Assembly: GCF_011075055.1 (NCBI RefSeq) | Contig: NC_058144.1 | Coordinates: forward strand, 9,576,138-9,640,137 | Reading direction: 5' to 3' | Length of the DNA stretch: 64,000 bases | DNA from: Mangifera indica | Taxonomy: Eukaryota; Streptophyta; Magnoliopsida; Sapindales; Anacardiaceae | Shown here: piece after piece, positions 11,240 through 23,640 of the stretch | Position numbering within the stretch: position 1 is the stretch's first letter | Layout: each line of letters begins with the position of its first letter | Position numbers and translations under genes: made by a program | The notes under the pieces: model-generated | What the model was told of the DNA's origin: nothing | What the model saw: the letters and a program-made list of their open reading frames with translations, nothing else | Database searches by the model: none

Positions 11240-14015
11240 TCAGCGACGTTTGTATAAACATGGTTTTAACTCAGGCCATTCAATTTCCTTGCTCTCCGAG
11301 TCGTGCTTCTCCTAGCAAGTAAAAGATGCGAAATGATGAACATCAAATTATATGGCACCCATTAATCAGATAAACTAGAAATGATAATGATAACAGGGTT
11401 TTTATAAAATAGCAGCTAACCTTTTTCTTGAAGTATAACAAAATAAACATCTTATTTGAAAAGTCCTGTAAATAACATGCCAGTTAGCAGGGGAAAATGA
11501 TCAGTTATAGAGGCAAATGAGGGGAAAAGAAATTGACCGTTAACTCAGATGCAAACCCAAGATCACAAACTGCCCTAGAGAAGTCCTTTGGGTCTGCTCC
11601 TCCAGTATTTGGGTCAAATCTGCTCTTCACCTCTGCTATCAAAAGCCTGCCACTGGGAGGAACCATCATCAATTAAAATTATGAATTGAAATAACAAACT
11701 AACACAACGAGAGCTTAACACTTAAAAAGAAGAATGAGTTATGAACTTTGGCTTAAGAACTCTATGAGCTTCCTGAAGGTAACTGGGAAAGTCTGTTCCC
11801 ATCAGCGAAAGGCAGAAGACAGCAACATCTACAGATGACGAGTCAAGGGATGTCTGGCAGAAAGCACAAACAAAGAATTACTAAGGAGGGCAGAAGTCTG
11901 AAAGAATTTTTAATCTTAAAAAAAATAATAATAAAAGAAAAAGAACTTCTAAAGCATTTTCTTGAGCCTCCACTTCAACCTTTTTTAAATCCAGGAAAAA
12001 AAACTAGGGAAGTCATATAGCAGTTTACCAATTGAGGTTTCTAATTTTCAGCCAAATCCACAATCACCAAAATCATGGGTTTTATGATAACATTTGTAGA
12101 AAACACATCGAACAACAAAAACAAGACATTAGTTTAAGGACTATATATTACAAATCATCATTACTCATCTATACTGATTCTCTTAATAATAGGCCCTTTA
12201 ATGTTCAAGAATAGAAACTTAATCACAGAGGAATGTCATTGCATAAAGGTAGACGAGTCTAGTTTCTAAATTTGTGCTTGAACAAGTGAAATAATCGCCA
12301 AGCATATCTAGTAGGTATGAAAACCCTCAACCTGCAAGACTAATCACTGAGCATGCAAGGCAAAACTATGTTTTTAGCACCATTTGCTACAGAGGATTAT
12401 ACATAATTATATTAATTAAACAATGAGAATATCATTGATTCATAAAATAATTACAAGAGTGAAAAAGTTTCCACCTTAATATAAAATGAGAAAATTTAAA
12501 CAATAATATCCAGTGGCAAGATAAATACTGCCTCAACAATAAGAAAAGGACAGTTTCGACTCATTTAGTCCTAAATAGGGAAAAGTGATTAATATATACT
12601 TTATAAACTGGTACACAGTCCAAATGACAATTATTGCTGTCATATGAGCTTTAAATGAGAAAAAGAAAACACTTACATTAGACATATCGCAAGCAATAAC
12701 TGAAGGATCATTTGAGATAAGATCAAAAGAAAAAACTTTATTCTTCACAATTTTTGCAAGGTGTGCATCCCCTGAAACACATGTAGCACAAAGATGTTGA
12801 TAAAGCCAATAAAAGAACATATATAAGTGAACTGTAAGATTTAATCACAAATAAGAGTGGTGATTATCCGTTGCAATTTAGCAACATTTGATGGATTTCA
12901 GCAAAATCCTTACCACAGCCAAAATCAGCAACAACTAAAGAAGGGCTGCGACCATTCAGCCATTCTGCAATTTTATTAACAGGAAGCTCAGGCCAATGAG
13001 ACATTTGTTCTTGATATCCTGAATGATACTGCCAGTTCAGAAAAATAATAAGTTAGCACTCTTTTCTCCAAATAAAACAGTCATTCAAATAGTATTTCAA
13101 TAAAATCTCTTAGATCAGAAGAACATAACTAAAAAGTAAGTCAAGTATACATGGTCAAATAAGTCATGAGATAGTCATACCATGGAAATCTAACAAATTA
13201 GATGAAGCAATTAGATTTATAATAGAATCCTCAAATTTTGGTGTCTCATATTCCAGGACTCTTCTATGACCTCAGAGTCCATTCAAGGGACTTGCTAAAC
13301 TTAGATGCTAAGGATAGTCAAGTAGGATATGGAAAGAGCAATGCAAAAGGATATGTAAAGAACTCGATAATTTAAAGATATTAACAACAATTTTGCATTA
13401 TGAGTTAAGGTATAACTCAAATGCTAGACCAAACAAATCTTCTCATCATACCATCTGCTAAATTATTTTACATAATCAGATCAAATGACAAAAATTTACA
13501 TACAATAATAAAACCTAAGTTGGAAAATCTTACCATATCAAACAATGCAGGGTTTTCTGTGAAATAGTCGAGTGCTTCTTTTCCACTAACAAAAAAGAAA
13601 AAAAAATCCCACTTGAAAGATAAGGTAAACAAATAAAAATCAAAACCTTTAGTTGTAGATAGAACAATAAAGAGAAGAAAAGTAAAAAAAATTACGTGCA
13701 AGTGTAAAGCTTTTCGTTAAGCATCCTAAAATGTCCCCCAGATAACCTGGCTCGCATCTGCATATTGAAGAACGAAAACCAAACCCATTAAACATCATTA
13801 AAGACATTCCAAAACTTACATACAGATATAACAAGAGTGTGAAAGAGAGAGACCTTGTCGAGGAAAGTTGAGGACTTGGGTGGTTTCGAAGTAGCGGAAG
13901 TAGAAGGTTGATGTTGAAGGGTTTGTTTGCCATGCTTTGTAATTGTCTTCGACTGTTGATTTTGAGGATGGCGTTGCCTCCCTCTCTTGCGTTTTCTTTT
14001 TCCTTGCTCTTTCAT
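11240..14015 (-). CDS. RRP8: Ribosomal RNA-processing protein 8 (SAM-dependent rRNA methyltransferase)
   Basis: Nucleolar methyltransferase; yeast Rrp8 makes m1A in 25S rRNA. Nine minus-strand coding exons join in phase: 14015-13854, 13757-13696, 13585-13534, 13028-12914, 12771-12677, 11853-11747, 11652-11538, 11465-11421 and 11311-11240, giving 274 residues. Seen: a very basic N-terminus ([10 protein letters not shown]) that fits nucleolar targeting, [20 protein letters not shown] starting exon 2, [23 protein letters not shown] motif I VADFGCGD (residues 125-132), FSFDLIS and [36 protein letters not shown] and the family ending [12 protein letters not shown]. All signature elements of the Rrp8 family are intact. 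The start is the first ATG in the frame that leads into [10 protein letters not shown]. In Arabidopsis the homologue lies next to an ATN1-like kinase, as here. Confidence 0.93.
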
Positions 14016-15289
14016 GGCGATTCTGCAACACTTGCACAAAACCAAAGCCCTTCTTCGGGGTTGAAGAGTTCAGATAAGTAAACTTTGTGTTTAGTGTTTT
14101 TATCATGGGCCTAATAATGGGCCTTCATAATGTTTCTGAAAGCTTCTAAAACTGAATTGAATTTCTATTCTTGGGCCTTTTGTTTGGAACATAAATTGGA
14201 TCATGGAGTCATACAGTCAAAAACTTCGGAGTCGGTACTTATTTGTACTTTTTGCTCGTTTGGTTGGCCTAATCTTATTATAATAAAAATCTTAGGGGGA
14301 CTATAGCCGCTTAGGCTAAATAAATTTGAGGCAGTAATGGGTCTTTGATGCCCTTAAATATTTTGGACTGCACATGCAGTACACTAATGTATTAAACGAG
14401 TTTATACCCTTGGCCGAAAGATGCGAATAATCTTTGAAATTTCATATTAATTTATTGATTATAAAGATTAATAAAATTGATATAACTTTAGAACTTTTAA
14501 GGTGAAAATATAGGTTTGATTCTTTATCATATTTGTGAAACCTTAATTTACCTAGTGCAGTGATTATGAGTTTGGTCATTGTGTCTCAAGTTTATCTGTG
14601 ATTATCATATCCTGGGTTTACCCATCAAATAAATATAGACAGAGACATTCAATCACGAAATGATAAATATAAGTGTATATCAATTTATGTGTATTGTTCT
14701 TTGTGTATACATAGCATTGCTCTTTGTGTATATTGAAGTCTTTGATATTTTAAGAATTCAAAGCTCTGGTAACTTTGTTTAACCAAAAAATTAATGATTT
14801 TTTTCATCAAAGAATGCTCAATCTTCCTCAATAAACTCCATTTGAATAAGATGCACTAAGCAGATCCTAAGGCTTGAATGACTGAATGCTTAATCTCTAA
14901 GGAAAGACTGAGCAGTCCAAGGCCTCTCTCTGTTCAATAATGCTATGAAAATTAATGTAACACCATAAAGCTGAGCTCTCAGCTCATGATATGTGTGAAT
15001 TCGCTTTCTTTTTATCTTAGGATAAACTTCTGATACATGAGTTCATAATTCATTTCCAATTCCCCCTTTATTGTCTAAGCATGGAAGATTTACAAAGTTA
15101 ATATAGCATCAGCGATTTCTATTCTCTAATGGTGATACTGAGGAGGTGGGTGAATGAGATGAGACACATAATAAAATGCCAATTCAATGCCCCTTATCTT
15201 CCATGCCTATATGAAACTCATGCTTTTTCCTGAAGTTGCAAACCGACATCACCACAAAACATTACCCTTTTTTTCTTTCATTTTGAAGA
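14016..15289. other. Intergenic, nothing recognised
   Basis: The RRP8 promoter region is at the left end, followed by AT-rich sequence without a supported gene. No MITE termini of the families seen elsewhere were found. Confidence 0.5.
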
Positions 15290-15815
15290 ATGACAACCGC
15301 AGCTCACGTGATTGCCAAGACTCAGACTCAGACGACAGCGACTGATGAGAATTTGGCAAAAGAGGAGATGGATTGTGAGAATGGAGCCAAGGCTGCTCAA
15401 CTGCAAAGTGCAAACTAATGAGAAAGCTGAGGAGGTGGCAATGGTGATTGAACATTTCCTATTAAGCTGGACGATGGGAAGCAGTTGAATTGTGTTGGTT
15501 TGAGGAAGAAGTCCATGCCTGGCATTGGTGTTAAGATTTATGGCTTTGGTAAATTTTTCTATCAATATTCATATATTTACTACAGCTATTATGTTTACAT
15601 GCACATAACAGCAGAAGAGAATCATGGCCGAAAATATCCAACCTGGAGGGGTTTACGCAGATAATGAGAAGCTGACAGATATTCTAAAGTAAAGATAGGG
15701 AAAAACCCAGTGAAACCCTCTGGAGAATTGTATATGGTGGCAATTGATAGCATCTGGGGATGACGGTGCGGCTGGTAATTGTATTTTCTAACCTCAACAA
15801 GAGCATGGTAAGAAG
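15290..15815 (+). pseudogene. Chalcone-isomerase-like (FAP-type) pseudogene
   Basis: Fragments of a chalcone-isomerase-fold protein appear in order on the plus strand but not in one frame. A possible N-terminus starts at 15290 (MTTAAHVIAKTQTQ) and stops at about 15416. In a shifted frame comes TFPIKLDDGKQLNCVGLRKK then SMPGIGVKIYGFG (15453-15549). After about 85 bases resembling an intron comes GVYADNEKLTDILK, a TAA, then KIGKNPVKPSGELYMVAIDS (15640-15750), and in another frame MTVRLVIVFSNLNKSMVRRN (about 15755-15815). The expected C-terminal half was not found. At least two frameshifts and one stop rule out a functional protein. The family was assigned from memory of the motif order KLDDGK / KIYGFG / YADNEKL / VRLVIVFSNL; FAP-type versus another CHI-like branch is uncertain. 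Confidence 0.6.
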
Positions 15816-16080
15816 GAACTAAAAGATCTCTTTCTGGATGCTCATTCACTCAACAATGTTTTGGTACAGATAAACGAGGGCATTCCTCACCATCACAAAG
15901 AGGCAACACTGATAATATTTATGCTGCTCAACCCTGTGATATTCTGAATGATGTTGCTAGCTACAACATACAGCTGGCTTAGATACCAAGTCATAGATGA
16001 TACATGGACCAGCAGGTGTATGCAAATATGACAACTTATGTAAATTACAGGAATCTTCCATCTAATCTCCATGAATGACC

Positions 16081-17963
16081 TCAGTGAAAGCCATGAAGAA
16101 CCCTCCGAGGATCCAACTGCCCACTGCAATAGCTTGATGACACAGTTGAGAGTTCTTGACGACCCTTCCACTCTTCAAAGGGTTTCAAGACGACTGGAGT
16201 TTCAATTGCAGCAGAATCCACACATAACATGGTTTTGTAATCCGCACCCCCCAAATCTGGCAGAGCTTTAGCCTTTCTGTCCCAAGGATTCCACACAACT
16301 GCATGATGAGAGGTATTAACTTTTAGCGGATGACCTCAGGAAAACAGGATGAAACTTTAGTAAGATAGATTACTACAGAGAAATCTCATGGACCTGAGTC
16401 TGGCATGCCATCTTTCCGCAGTTCAAAGGTCCTCTTCTTCTCATGGTCTATAATGGCAATCTTTGTTGGGGTGCTCAAATAGACTCTGTCAATCTAAATG
16501 AAACAAAAACAGGTCCTGAGAAATTCAAGAGCTTCACTATACAATACCCATAAGGGGCCCGGCATACATAATTAAACTCAGTACACTAATGTAAGAAAAA
16601 ATTTGACACATATTTGACCTTGATGTAAAATAGAATGTTATTGTTAACAGATGCCAATGCATCAGCTATATGCATAAAAGGTTAACTGCTCTAATAAAAA
16701 CATGAAATTAGAATGATGAGAAAGGTCAAAACAACATCAAATTGTAGTTGATTAGCAACCTTATGCCCATGAATTCAGTAAAATTTTCGCACTCCAAGTT
16801 CCCAATTAAATTGAATGCAAAGGAAGAAACAAGTAGTACCTCGCCATCAAAGGTAATAGCATCTGCCTGCTCTGTGAACCTTTCTCTATTCATCAGATTA
16901 TCAAAGTAATCAAGTGTCTCCAAGCCCTCAACACGCACTTCACTGCAAATTACACAGCATCAATCAACCCCACTGTAAAGGAGCAGAATAAAATATTCTC
17001 CAAACTCAGATAGAATAAGAAATGTGCAAATTACAAGCTTATCATGAGATCAGCAGAATTACAGACTGGCAAAATTCATAAAGATAGAATCTTTGGCAAA
17101 ACAAAAGGCAAACGAGAATAATAACAAACAACAAATCATCACCATAGCAAACAAAATCAGTAGCTTCTGAGTTTACTAGGAAAACCTGATGTCTGATACA
17201 GAAAAGTAATTGTGCAGTGCAAATGTAAAGGAAAAGGGCTTGCTGTCCACATTTCTCACACGAGGGATCAAAGTCAGCTTGCCAGCACTGAGGGAAATAC
17301 GAAGACGCAACTCAAAGCTGCAAATAACCAGGAAGAAGATTTATAGGTGAACTAGTGGTGTTACTCTTCCACATCATTCCTCCTCTGGTACTAATCTCAA
17401 ATTCATAAACATACCCATGTGGCCAGGTCTTCAGATCCTCTTCTGTGAACTTCAAAATCAGATCAACTGTTGACTGGTTGTTAGCTGGAGGCAAAGGAGA
17501 AGGGTCATCATCCATTGACCACATTCTGTTCCTTGCAAATCCATGTTGCTCCAGTGAACCAAGATTTCCAAACTGCACAGGCAGTAACATATTAGAAACC
17601 ATCCGGCAAAAAGGCAGCTCAAAATATTTCTGTCAGGCTCACTAGAATTCAACCTGTGGAAAGCAGACAGGTATACCTCCCCTGATGGCTTTAGGTGGTT
17701 TCCAAAATGCCTGCAAAACAGATAAAGCTACCATGTGTAAAAATAAAATATAAAAGAAAGTTCTGTTTGGAACCATTGCCACGGTTATCGAAAATTCACA
17801 ATGGAAACTGCTCTGAGGTCTACTAGAGGAGGGGAATAAATTTGTTCTATGAAACAAACATATAAAAATAAATAGTGGATTAAAAAAAGGGTCTGAGTTT
17901 TTCATGCAACAAGACATTTATACACATAGAATGATCATCAAAATCAAGGAAATCTTGAATCAG

Positions 17964-18026
<63 letters not shown>

Positions 18027-19179
18027 TAGGTTAAGCTTCAAAGTGTAAAATTTTTCCTTCTCAATGTTATTCACTAAGGCCAGACACCACATGACAAGAA
18101 TTACAGTATTGACTTTCGCTTTTAATTCTCACTCATGTTAAAAGTGGTTTCCTCATCATCATGTCTATTATCCATCTAATTCACTGTTTGCAGAATGCAG
18201 GTTGATTTCTTCACCTAGCCACATTATGTCCTCTTTACAACACTGCTAAACAAACTGGAGTATCCACAAGCAGAAATTGCAAACTAAAAAGATATATAGA
18301 AGATTAATGTACAAGGGCTGCTAACTTTAAGATCAGCAATTCCTTATAAACAAACATAACATTAAATTATTTACCTTGCTGCTTAAAAAAAGCAGTTCTT
18401 CTCTTCGTTCATTCTTCCAAGAAACAACCTGCCCGCCATACAAAAGCACCTGAAACCATTTTTTGAGTCAAACAGTTAGTTAGCAAACCAACAAGGTTTC
18501 TCACTTTACATCAATTCAATGTTAATGCACAATTTTGAAAGAACGCAGGAAAACTTTACTATATTGAAAAGTGAAAGATGAATGTAAAAAACATTTAAAT
18601 AAAAAGATCATGAATTGTTTCACATGCAACCTAATCACATGGAAGACAAATGCAACTTGACCTTATACACCCTCTTCAGTTTCTCATGTGCACCCTTGGC
18701 AGCAATATTTTAGCTCAATAATCAAATATCTAACCAAAAGAAAACGGATGTTAAGAAAGAACTCCTTTTATCCTCAACCTTTATTCTTTGATTTTATCAC
18801 AAAGGAAAGATTTACTTCCCCTCTTCTAAATTCATCCGTTTTTTACACCTTTACTAGTTTGAAAAACCAATCAGTTGAAATACCTCTGATCAGTGATCAC
18901 TTTCTAAATTCTGAAACCATTTTGCAATCTACAGAACATCACCCCTCTTTCAAAATCGAAACAACGTCATCTACAACTACAAGTAATATTATATCCAGTA
19001 TAAAGACTAGATAAAAACCAAAAAAAATCATATTAAAACCAACCATAAATTTCTTTTCTTAAAAGAAAAAAAAAAAAGAAGAAGAAGATGCTGAAACAGA
19101 CCTCAGCAGATGACCCAGTTGGCTCAGTCAATATAATTCTGGGCAATCCATCTTTATCATGAACTATATTCAATGGCAT
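16081..19179 (-). CDS. Glucose-6-phosphate 1-epimerase (aldose-1-epimerase family)
   Basis: Interconverts alpha and beta anomers of glucose 6-phosphate. Eight minus-strand exons join in phase: 19179-19102, 18449-18375, 17710-17654, 17572-17415, 17317-17186, 16942-16840, 16493-16394 and 16298-16081, giving 306 residues. Seen: MPLNIVHDKDGLPRIILTEP at the N-terminus, YGGQVVSWKN, AIRGGIPVCFPQFGNLG, HGFARNRMW (His80), ALHNYFSVSDI (His158), LETLDYFDN, DAITFDGEIDRVYL, VVWNPWDRKA, MLCVDSAAIE and EEWKGRQEL (Glu276/277). The two His and a C-terminal Glu are the likely catalytic set by analogy with the yeast YMR099C family. The start is the Met that begins the family's usual MPLNIVHD; the frame stays open upstream but runs into an acceptor-like GTGTGCAG, so a 5' UTR intron is likely. 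Intron 3 carries a long (TA)n tract. Confidence 0.92.
17967..18023. repeat. (TA)n microsatellite in an epimerase intron
   Basis: A nearly pure TA dinucleotide run of about 57 bases in the intron between the second and third coding exons. It is preceded by TCTTGAATCAGA, the same 12 bases that precede the (TA)n tract at 61833. Confidence 0.95.
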
Positions 19180-21974
19180 AGCTTTCGGCCTCAACCTTGC
19201 TGCTATTCGGCTCACAAATGGGTTCACTTTCCCTATTCCCCACTCCAGCTGCACACCACAACTATAAATTAACAGCTCACAACAAACAAACAAGGAAAAA
19301 AACAAGCAAACACATAAAAGATAATGAAAATAAATAAAATAAAAAACAAATCACATGAAAACTGGTCTCTGATAACGATGAGTAACCCAAAAGAGAGAGT
19401 TCGATAACAAAAACTGTAGTAAAGGAACACAAATGGTTAATGGAACCAACTTGAAAAAAAAAAACAAGACGCAAACAAAATGAAACATTGAGCTTACGTT
19501 TGTTATTAATATAAACAACAATATTAAGTAATGTTATCGGCTTCGAGTTTGAAGAACAACCCACCAACCAAGTTCCTGGAAAGTCCTTGTTTCCCCTCAC
19601 GGATAGACAACTATATAAATAATATTTTTCTCTTCGTTTCGGCCAACATCAACGTTACCTTAACGGGAACAACCAGTAACGCTACCGACTGAAAACAACA
19701 TTTGAATGAGAAAGGAATAATTTGGGGTCAATTTTCTTAAATATTAGTACATAATATATGATTATACGAAGAATTATGGGCAAAGGAGGAGAGATGGGAG
19801 ATGGGTCCATCCATGGCTGCGAAAAGAAACATATGTCCAATGAAAACCACCTCCCTTGGATTCTTGGCCATTAATCTTTTATCTGTTCCTCTGTGTTTGC
19901 TCTTACGTTCTCACAGTGCTCCCGAGATTTCAGTTGAGTTTCCGCCGTCAACACTTGTCCACTGTTTGTCTGATCAGACGTGACGAGGTATTAAAAGTTT
20001 TTGTAATTTGATAAGATGTGGAGAAGCACATGTGATTATGACCTCCCTGTAGGCCCAAAAAGAAGGGCACAAAATTAAAATATTTTTGAGAAACACTTTT
20101 AATCAACGGTCCTCATTTATTGAAGACTTCCATTTTCCTTTTTTAAAAAATTTCAATTATTTATTTTTTTTGACAATAATTATAATATAAATTAATGAGG
20201 TATAAATAATATCCACAAAATCCAATTGGGTTTTTAATGTTTTTGTTGTTGTAGTACACGTGCGGGGGCGAGAACATCACACAATAAGCGTGCGAACTTT
20301 CTTCATATTAAATAATTAAATAAATAAATAAATGAAATAGAAAATCCTGATGGCCCTCAGTGGGCCGGCATCCCTTCTGTAGCATAATGATACAATTTTT
20401 GAAAGGTGAATATGTTACTTGGGAATAATGGGTAGAACAATTGCTTTTTATTGACGCAATTGGAATAAAATAATAATAATAATAGCGTTTTGATAAGAAA
20501 TTTGTGGTGACAAAAGGATCCCAAATCCAATTATATATCTTAATTTTTTTTTTTTGCAAGTATAAATTTTATTCGAATTGAATTCTTTCTAAAATGATAT
20601 TATATTAATTATAATTTTTTTATTATTTTATTTTTTTAAAATTATATCATACGATATAATATTTGATATATAATACATAAAATTAAATTTTTGATACATA
20701 AGATAGTAGCATAATTCCCATAATAATCTTCTACGATACTCAAACTCTTTCATCATCATTCACAAAATATGACAACACAGTAAACTGATAAATATTGCAG
20801 TGCAGAAATGGAGTATGGATCAAGGACAGAACTTTAGGGACGATGTCCAATAGAGAACTGCCATTTCTAACCAGGTAGAGTAGAGATGGAAAATAAAGGA
20901 TGGGTGAGATTCTATTCTCTTTATGTTGATGTTTCTTGAATTATTTTTTTCATTTAGTGGATCCTGCCTGTCAAAGTTAATAATGTAGAATACTTTCATG
21001 AATTATTCTTATTCTGTAATGTTTCTGAACCTTGCAATTCGGTGGGTGAATAAGATTTGATAGCATTTTTATTAGTCTATTTGTGTAATCTCCAGGAAAA
21101 AGCTTGTCCAGATAGTTCATCCTCAGTAATGAACACATTCAAAGACCAGAAAATCAAAACAAAGTTTCGGAAGAAACTGCCAATTTTTATTTTTTTTTCT
21201 GGTGAAACATAATCTGATTTTCTAAAGTTTAACTGGGTATTAAACAGAAGCAGCCCTGCATAGATTTTAAATGAATGATCTTCCAAAAAAGGATGGTCTG
21301 CACCTTCCCTGGAAGCATTTTGTGATTCCTCAAAACACCTCACAGCCTGTGCTTGCAATGAGAAAGTTCATTATTCACCAACATTGAGATGCAGGTTGGC
21401 GTCTAAAGAAGTTTGACACTGCTCCATTTTGATGGACATGTTTTGCCTGAATTGTCTGGCACAATAATCATGCATTCGCTGGGAGTTAACTTGGCATGGA
21501 ATTTCTCGAGTCTGCGCCGGGAGTTAACTAGATATGGAATTTCTATATGATGAAGTATAAAGATTGTCAAAAGCTTTGTTGGGTCAATATCTCGATGCTG
21601 TATTTTTCATACAGCAGCAACAATGGCTGCCAGATAATTTACATGCAGCCTCATGGATGAAAAATCTTCTCACGTAATTTTTCAAAGTTTACCCCACTAT
21701 CCGACCCTTTAAAATGCTCTAAAGATGAGGAGACTTCACATAACAGCCATTTAATGGCATATGACGATCTCTCCAAATGCCAAATTTTGATTCATGTTGC
21801 TCATCCAAACGCAGGTCAGAGAATTGCCTGCTCTTTATTTTTCAAATCCAAGAATCAAATGGTCTTAAAACTTCATGAAGCTTAAACTTGGGCAAGGAAA
21901 GGGCTTAAGCTTTTGCCAGTGATATCCCATCAAGTCTAGCTTTAGAAGTGAATAAATTTCTGATGGACAGTTAT
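19180..21974. other. Intergenic, no supported gene
   Basis: It holds the epimerase 5' UTR and promoter at the left (to about 19.8 kb), then AT-rich DNA. Around 21060-21480 the composition is less AT-rich and a minus-strand frame (VRCFEESQNASREGADHPFL) looks faintly protein-like, but no family was recognised. At 21475-21550 a short segment (GGGAGTTAACT, then ATGGAATTTCT) is repeated imperfectly in tandem. Confidence 0.5.
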
Positions 21975-22534
21975 GTAGCACGAAAACGGAAATGGAGAAA
22001 CGTGGAAACGAGGAAACACATTTTTTAAAAAATATAGGAAACGGAAACATGAGAAAACTTATAAATATGAAAAATATAAGGTTTTTTTTATAATTACTAA
22101 ATTTTTTATAATAAAAATACATAAACTTGTATAATATAAAAATAAATAATAAAAAAAGAATAAAGAGAAAAAATACTATAAAATATAATTATAGAACCTA
22201 GTGTAAATTGTTCTTAAGTAAATGCATATACATATTTAAGAAAAAATAACAATATACACCAATTTATATGATATGTCAAGGAAGAGATGAATAACACATT
22301 AAAAACTAGAGAGGAGATGAATTCAATATGAGATTTCAAGACATTTTCGGTTTGAAAATATAAAAAATATGTGTTTAATCGATTTCATGATTTTTTTTCT
22401 AAAATAAACGTGTTTCAAAATTTTTTAAAAATTTTGAAATAACCCAAAACGTTTCCTATAAGTTTCGAAGAGTTTCGGAAACGGAAACGTTTCCAAAATG
22501 TGAAAACGTATCCTATTGTAAGTTTCCGTGCTAC
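21975..22534. mobile_element. Transposon-like insertion with GTAGCACG inverted ends
   Basis: The left end reads GTAGCACGAAAACGGAAATG and the inverted right end reads GTAGCACGGAAACTTAC. Both flanks of the interior are rich in GGAAACG/CGTTTCC motifs (for example 21988-22060 and 22445-22510) around an AT-rich centre, with no coding frame. It lies at the tail of the PPR pseudogene. No clear target-site duplication was found, so superfamily and exact ends are uncertain. Confidence 0.5.
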
Positions 22535-22549
22535 TTAGATGGGCCCATC

Positions 22550-23640
22550 AGAAGCATAACCTTCCTCTCTCATCTCACCTCCAACTGTCTCAGTAATTCA
22601 TAATCTGCTAGGACACCGGGTGGAGATTATCATAAGTAACAAATACATGGGCCTCATTTTAACTTAAAAGAAACTACGCCCATAAGTTTTTTTCAAATCT
22701 TTCTCCTTCATTAATGCTCAAAGCTTTGCACAGCACCCCATCTCTCATCTAGAGCATACATATTAGGTAACAGGATGTAATAACCAGCATGTTTAGGATC
22801 CAAGTGGAACAGATTCTTTTCTGCAGCCTTCCCAATCTTGATATTGTGATGAATTCTACATACACCAAGCAAGGCTTCCTAAACATGGGGCCCGGCTGGA
22901 ATTGGCATTTGGTTATAATACCAGGGCCTTAGTCAACTCTCCCCTGCAGCCAAGGTGATAACCATAATACCGTAGTGCTCTCATATAAGATCCAGTCTGT
23001 ATTCACACAGCATCTTGTCAAGGATCCCAATTCCCTCTTAAACCAAACATGCATGGCTGCAGCAGATGAAATTGAGAAGAAAGTAACACTGTTAGGTCTA
23101 ACTTCAGGACTGTTGAAGGAAAACTTGTAATGCTTCTCTTCCTTGCCCATGAATTCCATAACCAGCAGTTACTGCACTCCAGATAACATCTTTATAACTT
23201 ATCCCTTCAGTTGTCTATATAATTCTATAAGGTTAGCCCTGACGAAAATGCTATTGTCAAAGCTGATTGCAAAATCATTTCTGATTGCAAAATCATGAAG
23301 GCAGAAAGCTTGCTCAAGTAACTCCCAATTCTGAACAGGATGCAAGAATCTTCACCATTGCAATAGCATCAGGTTTTGTATCATCTAATAGTGTGTTGCC
23401 AAAGACTTTCATTGACTTGTAAGCTCTTCCATTTATAGCATACCCACCAAATTAAACAACCCAGGAGACCACATCTTTCTTTGGCGCCTACTAAAACATC
23501 AACAGTAGTCAGTTCATGAATCTTATTGCCCTCTTCGAAATTATAAGCCCTTGCTGCCCTGACCTGCATATATTTGTAAAGCACTAATAACCGTAACTGC
23601 ATTGGGTTCATATCTCTTCTCAATCGTATCATTGAAAAAT
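22550..23640 (-). pseudogene. PPR protein pseudogene (PLS class, E/E+ tail)
   Basis: A minus-strand relic of a pentatricopeptide-repeat RNA-binding protein, broken by many stops and frameshifts. In order: NPNAVTVISAL-like and EEGNKIHEL (about 23500-23600), DDTKPDAIAMVKILASCSEL (23320-23390), VRPNSVTF (about 23100), then LLGVCRIHHNIKIGKAAEKN and HLDPKHAGYYILLPNMYA (22745-22885), the hallmark E motif, followed by LMKEKDLKKTYGRSF and REEGYASDGPI (22550-22710), the E+ region. Family members normally act in organelle RNA editing or processing. A short tandem duplication of GATTGCAAAATCAT occurs at 23263-23295. No DYW domain was recognised. Upstream repeats before 23640 are missing, so this is a 3' fragment. 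Confidence 0.75.

Noticed and set aside
17880..18092. Minus-strand frame encoding an Ile-Tyr repeat
   Set aside because: Direct translation of the (TA)n microsatellite.
18688..19014. A 108-codon plus-strand frame
   Set aside because: It lies in an intron of the epimerase gene, low-complexity Ser/Thr/Phe composition, no recognisable motif.
19801..19983. 60-codon plus-strand frame with a signal-peptide-like Leu-rich stretch
   Set aside because: Isolated, short, in the epimerase promoter region, no cysteines or motifs of a known secreted-peptide family.
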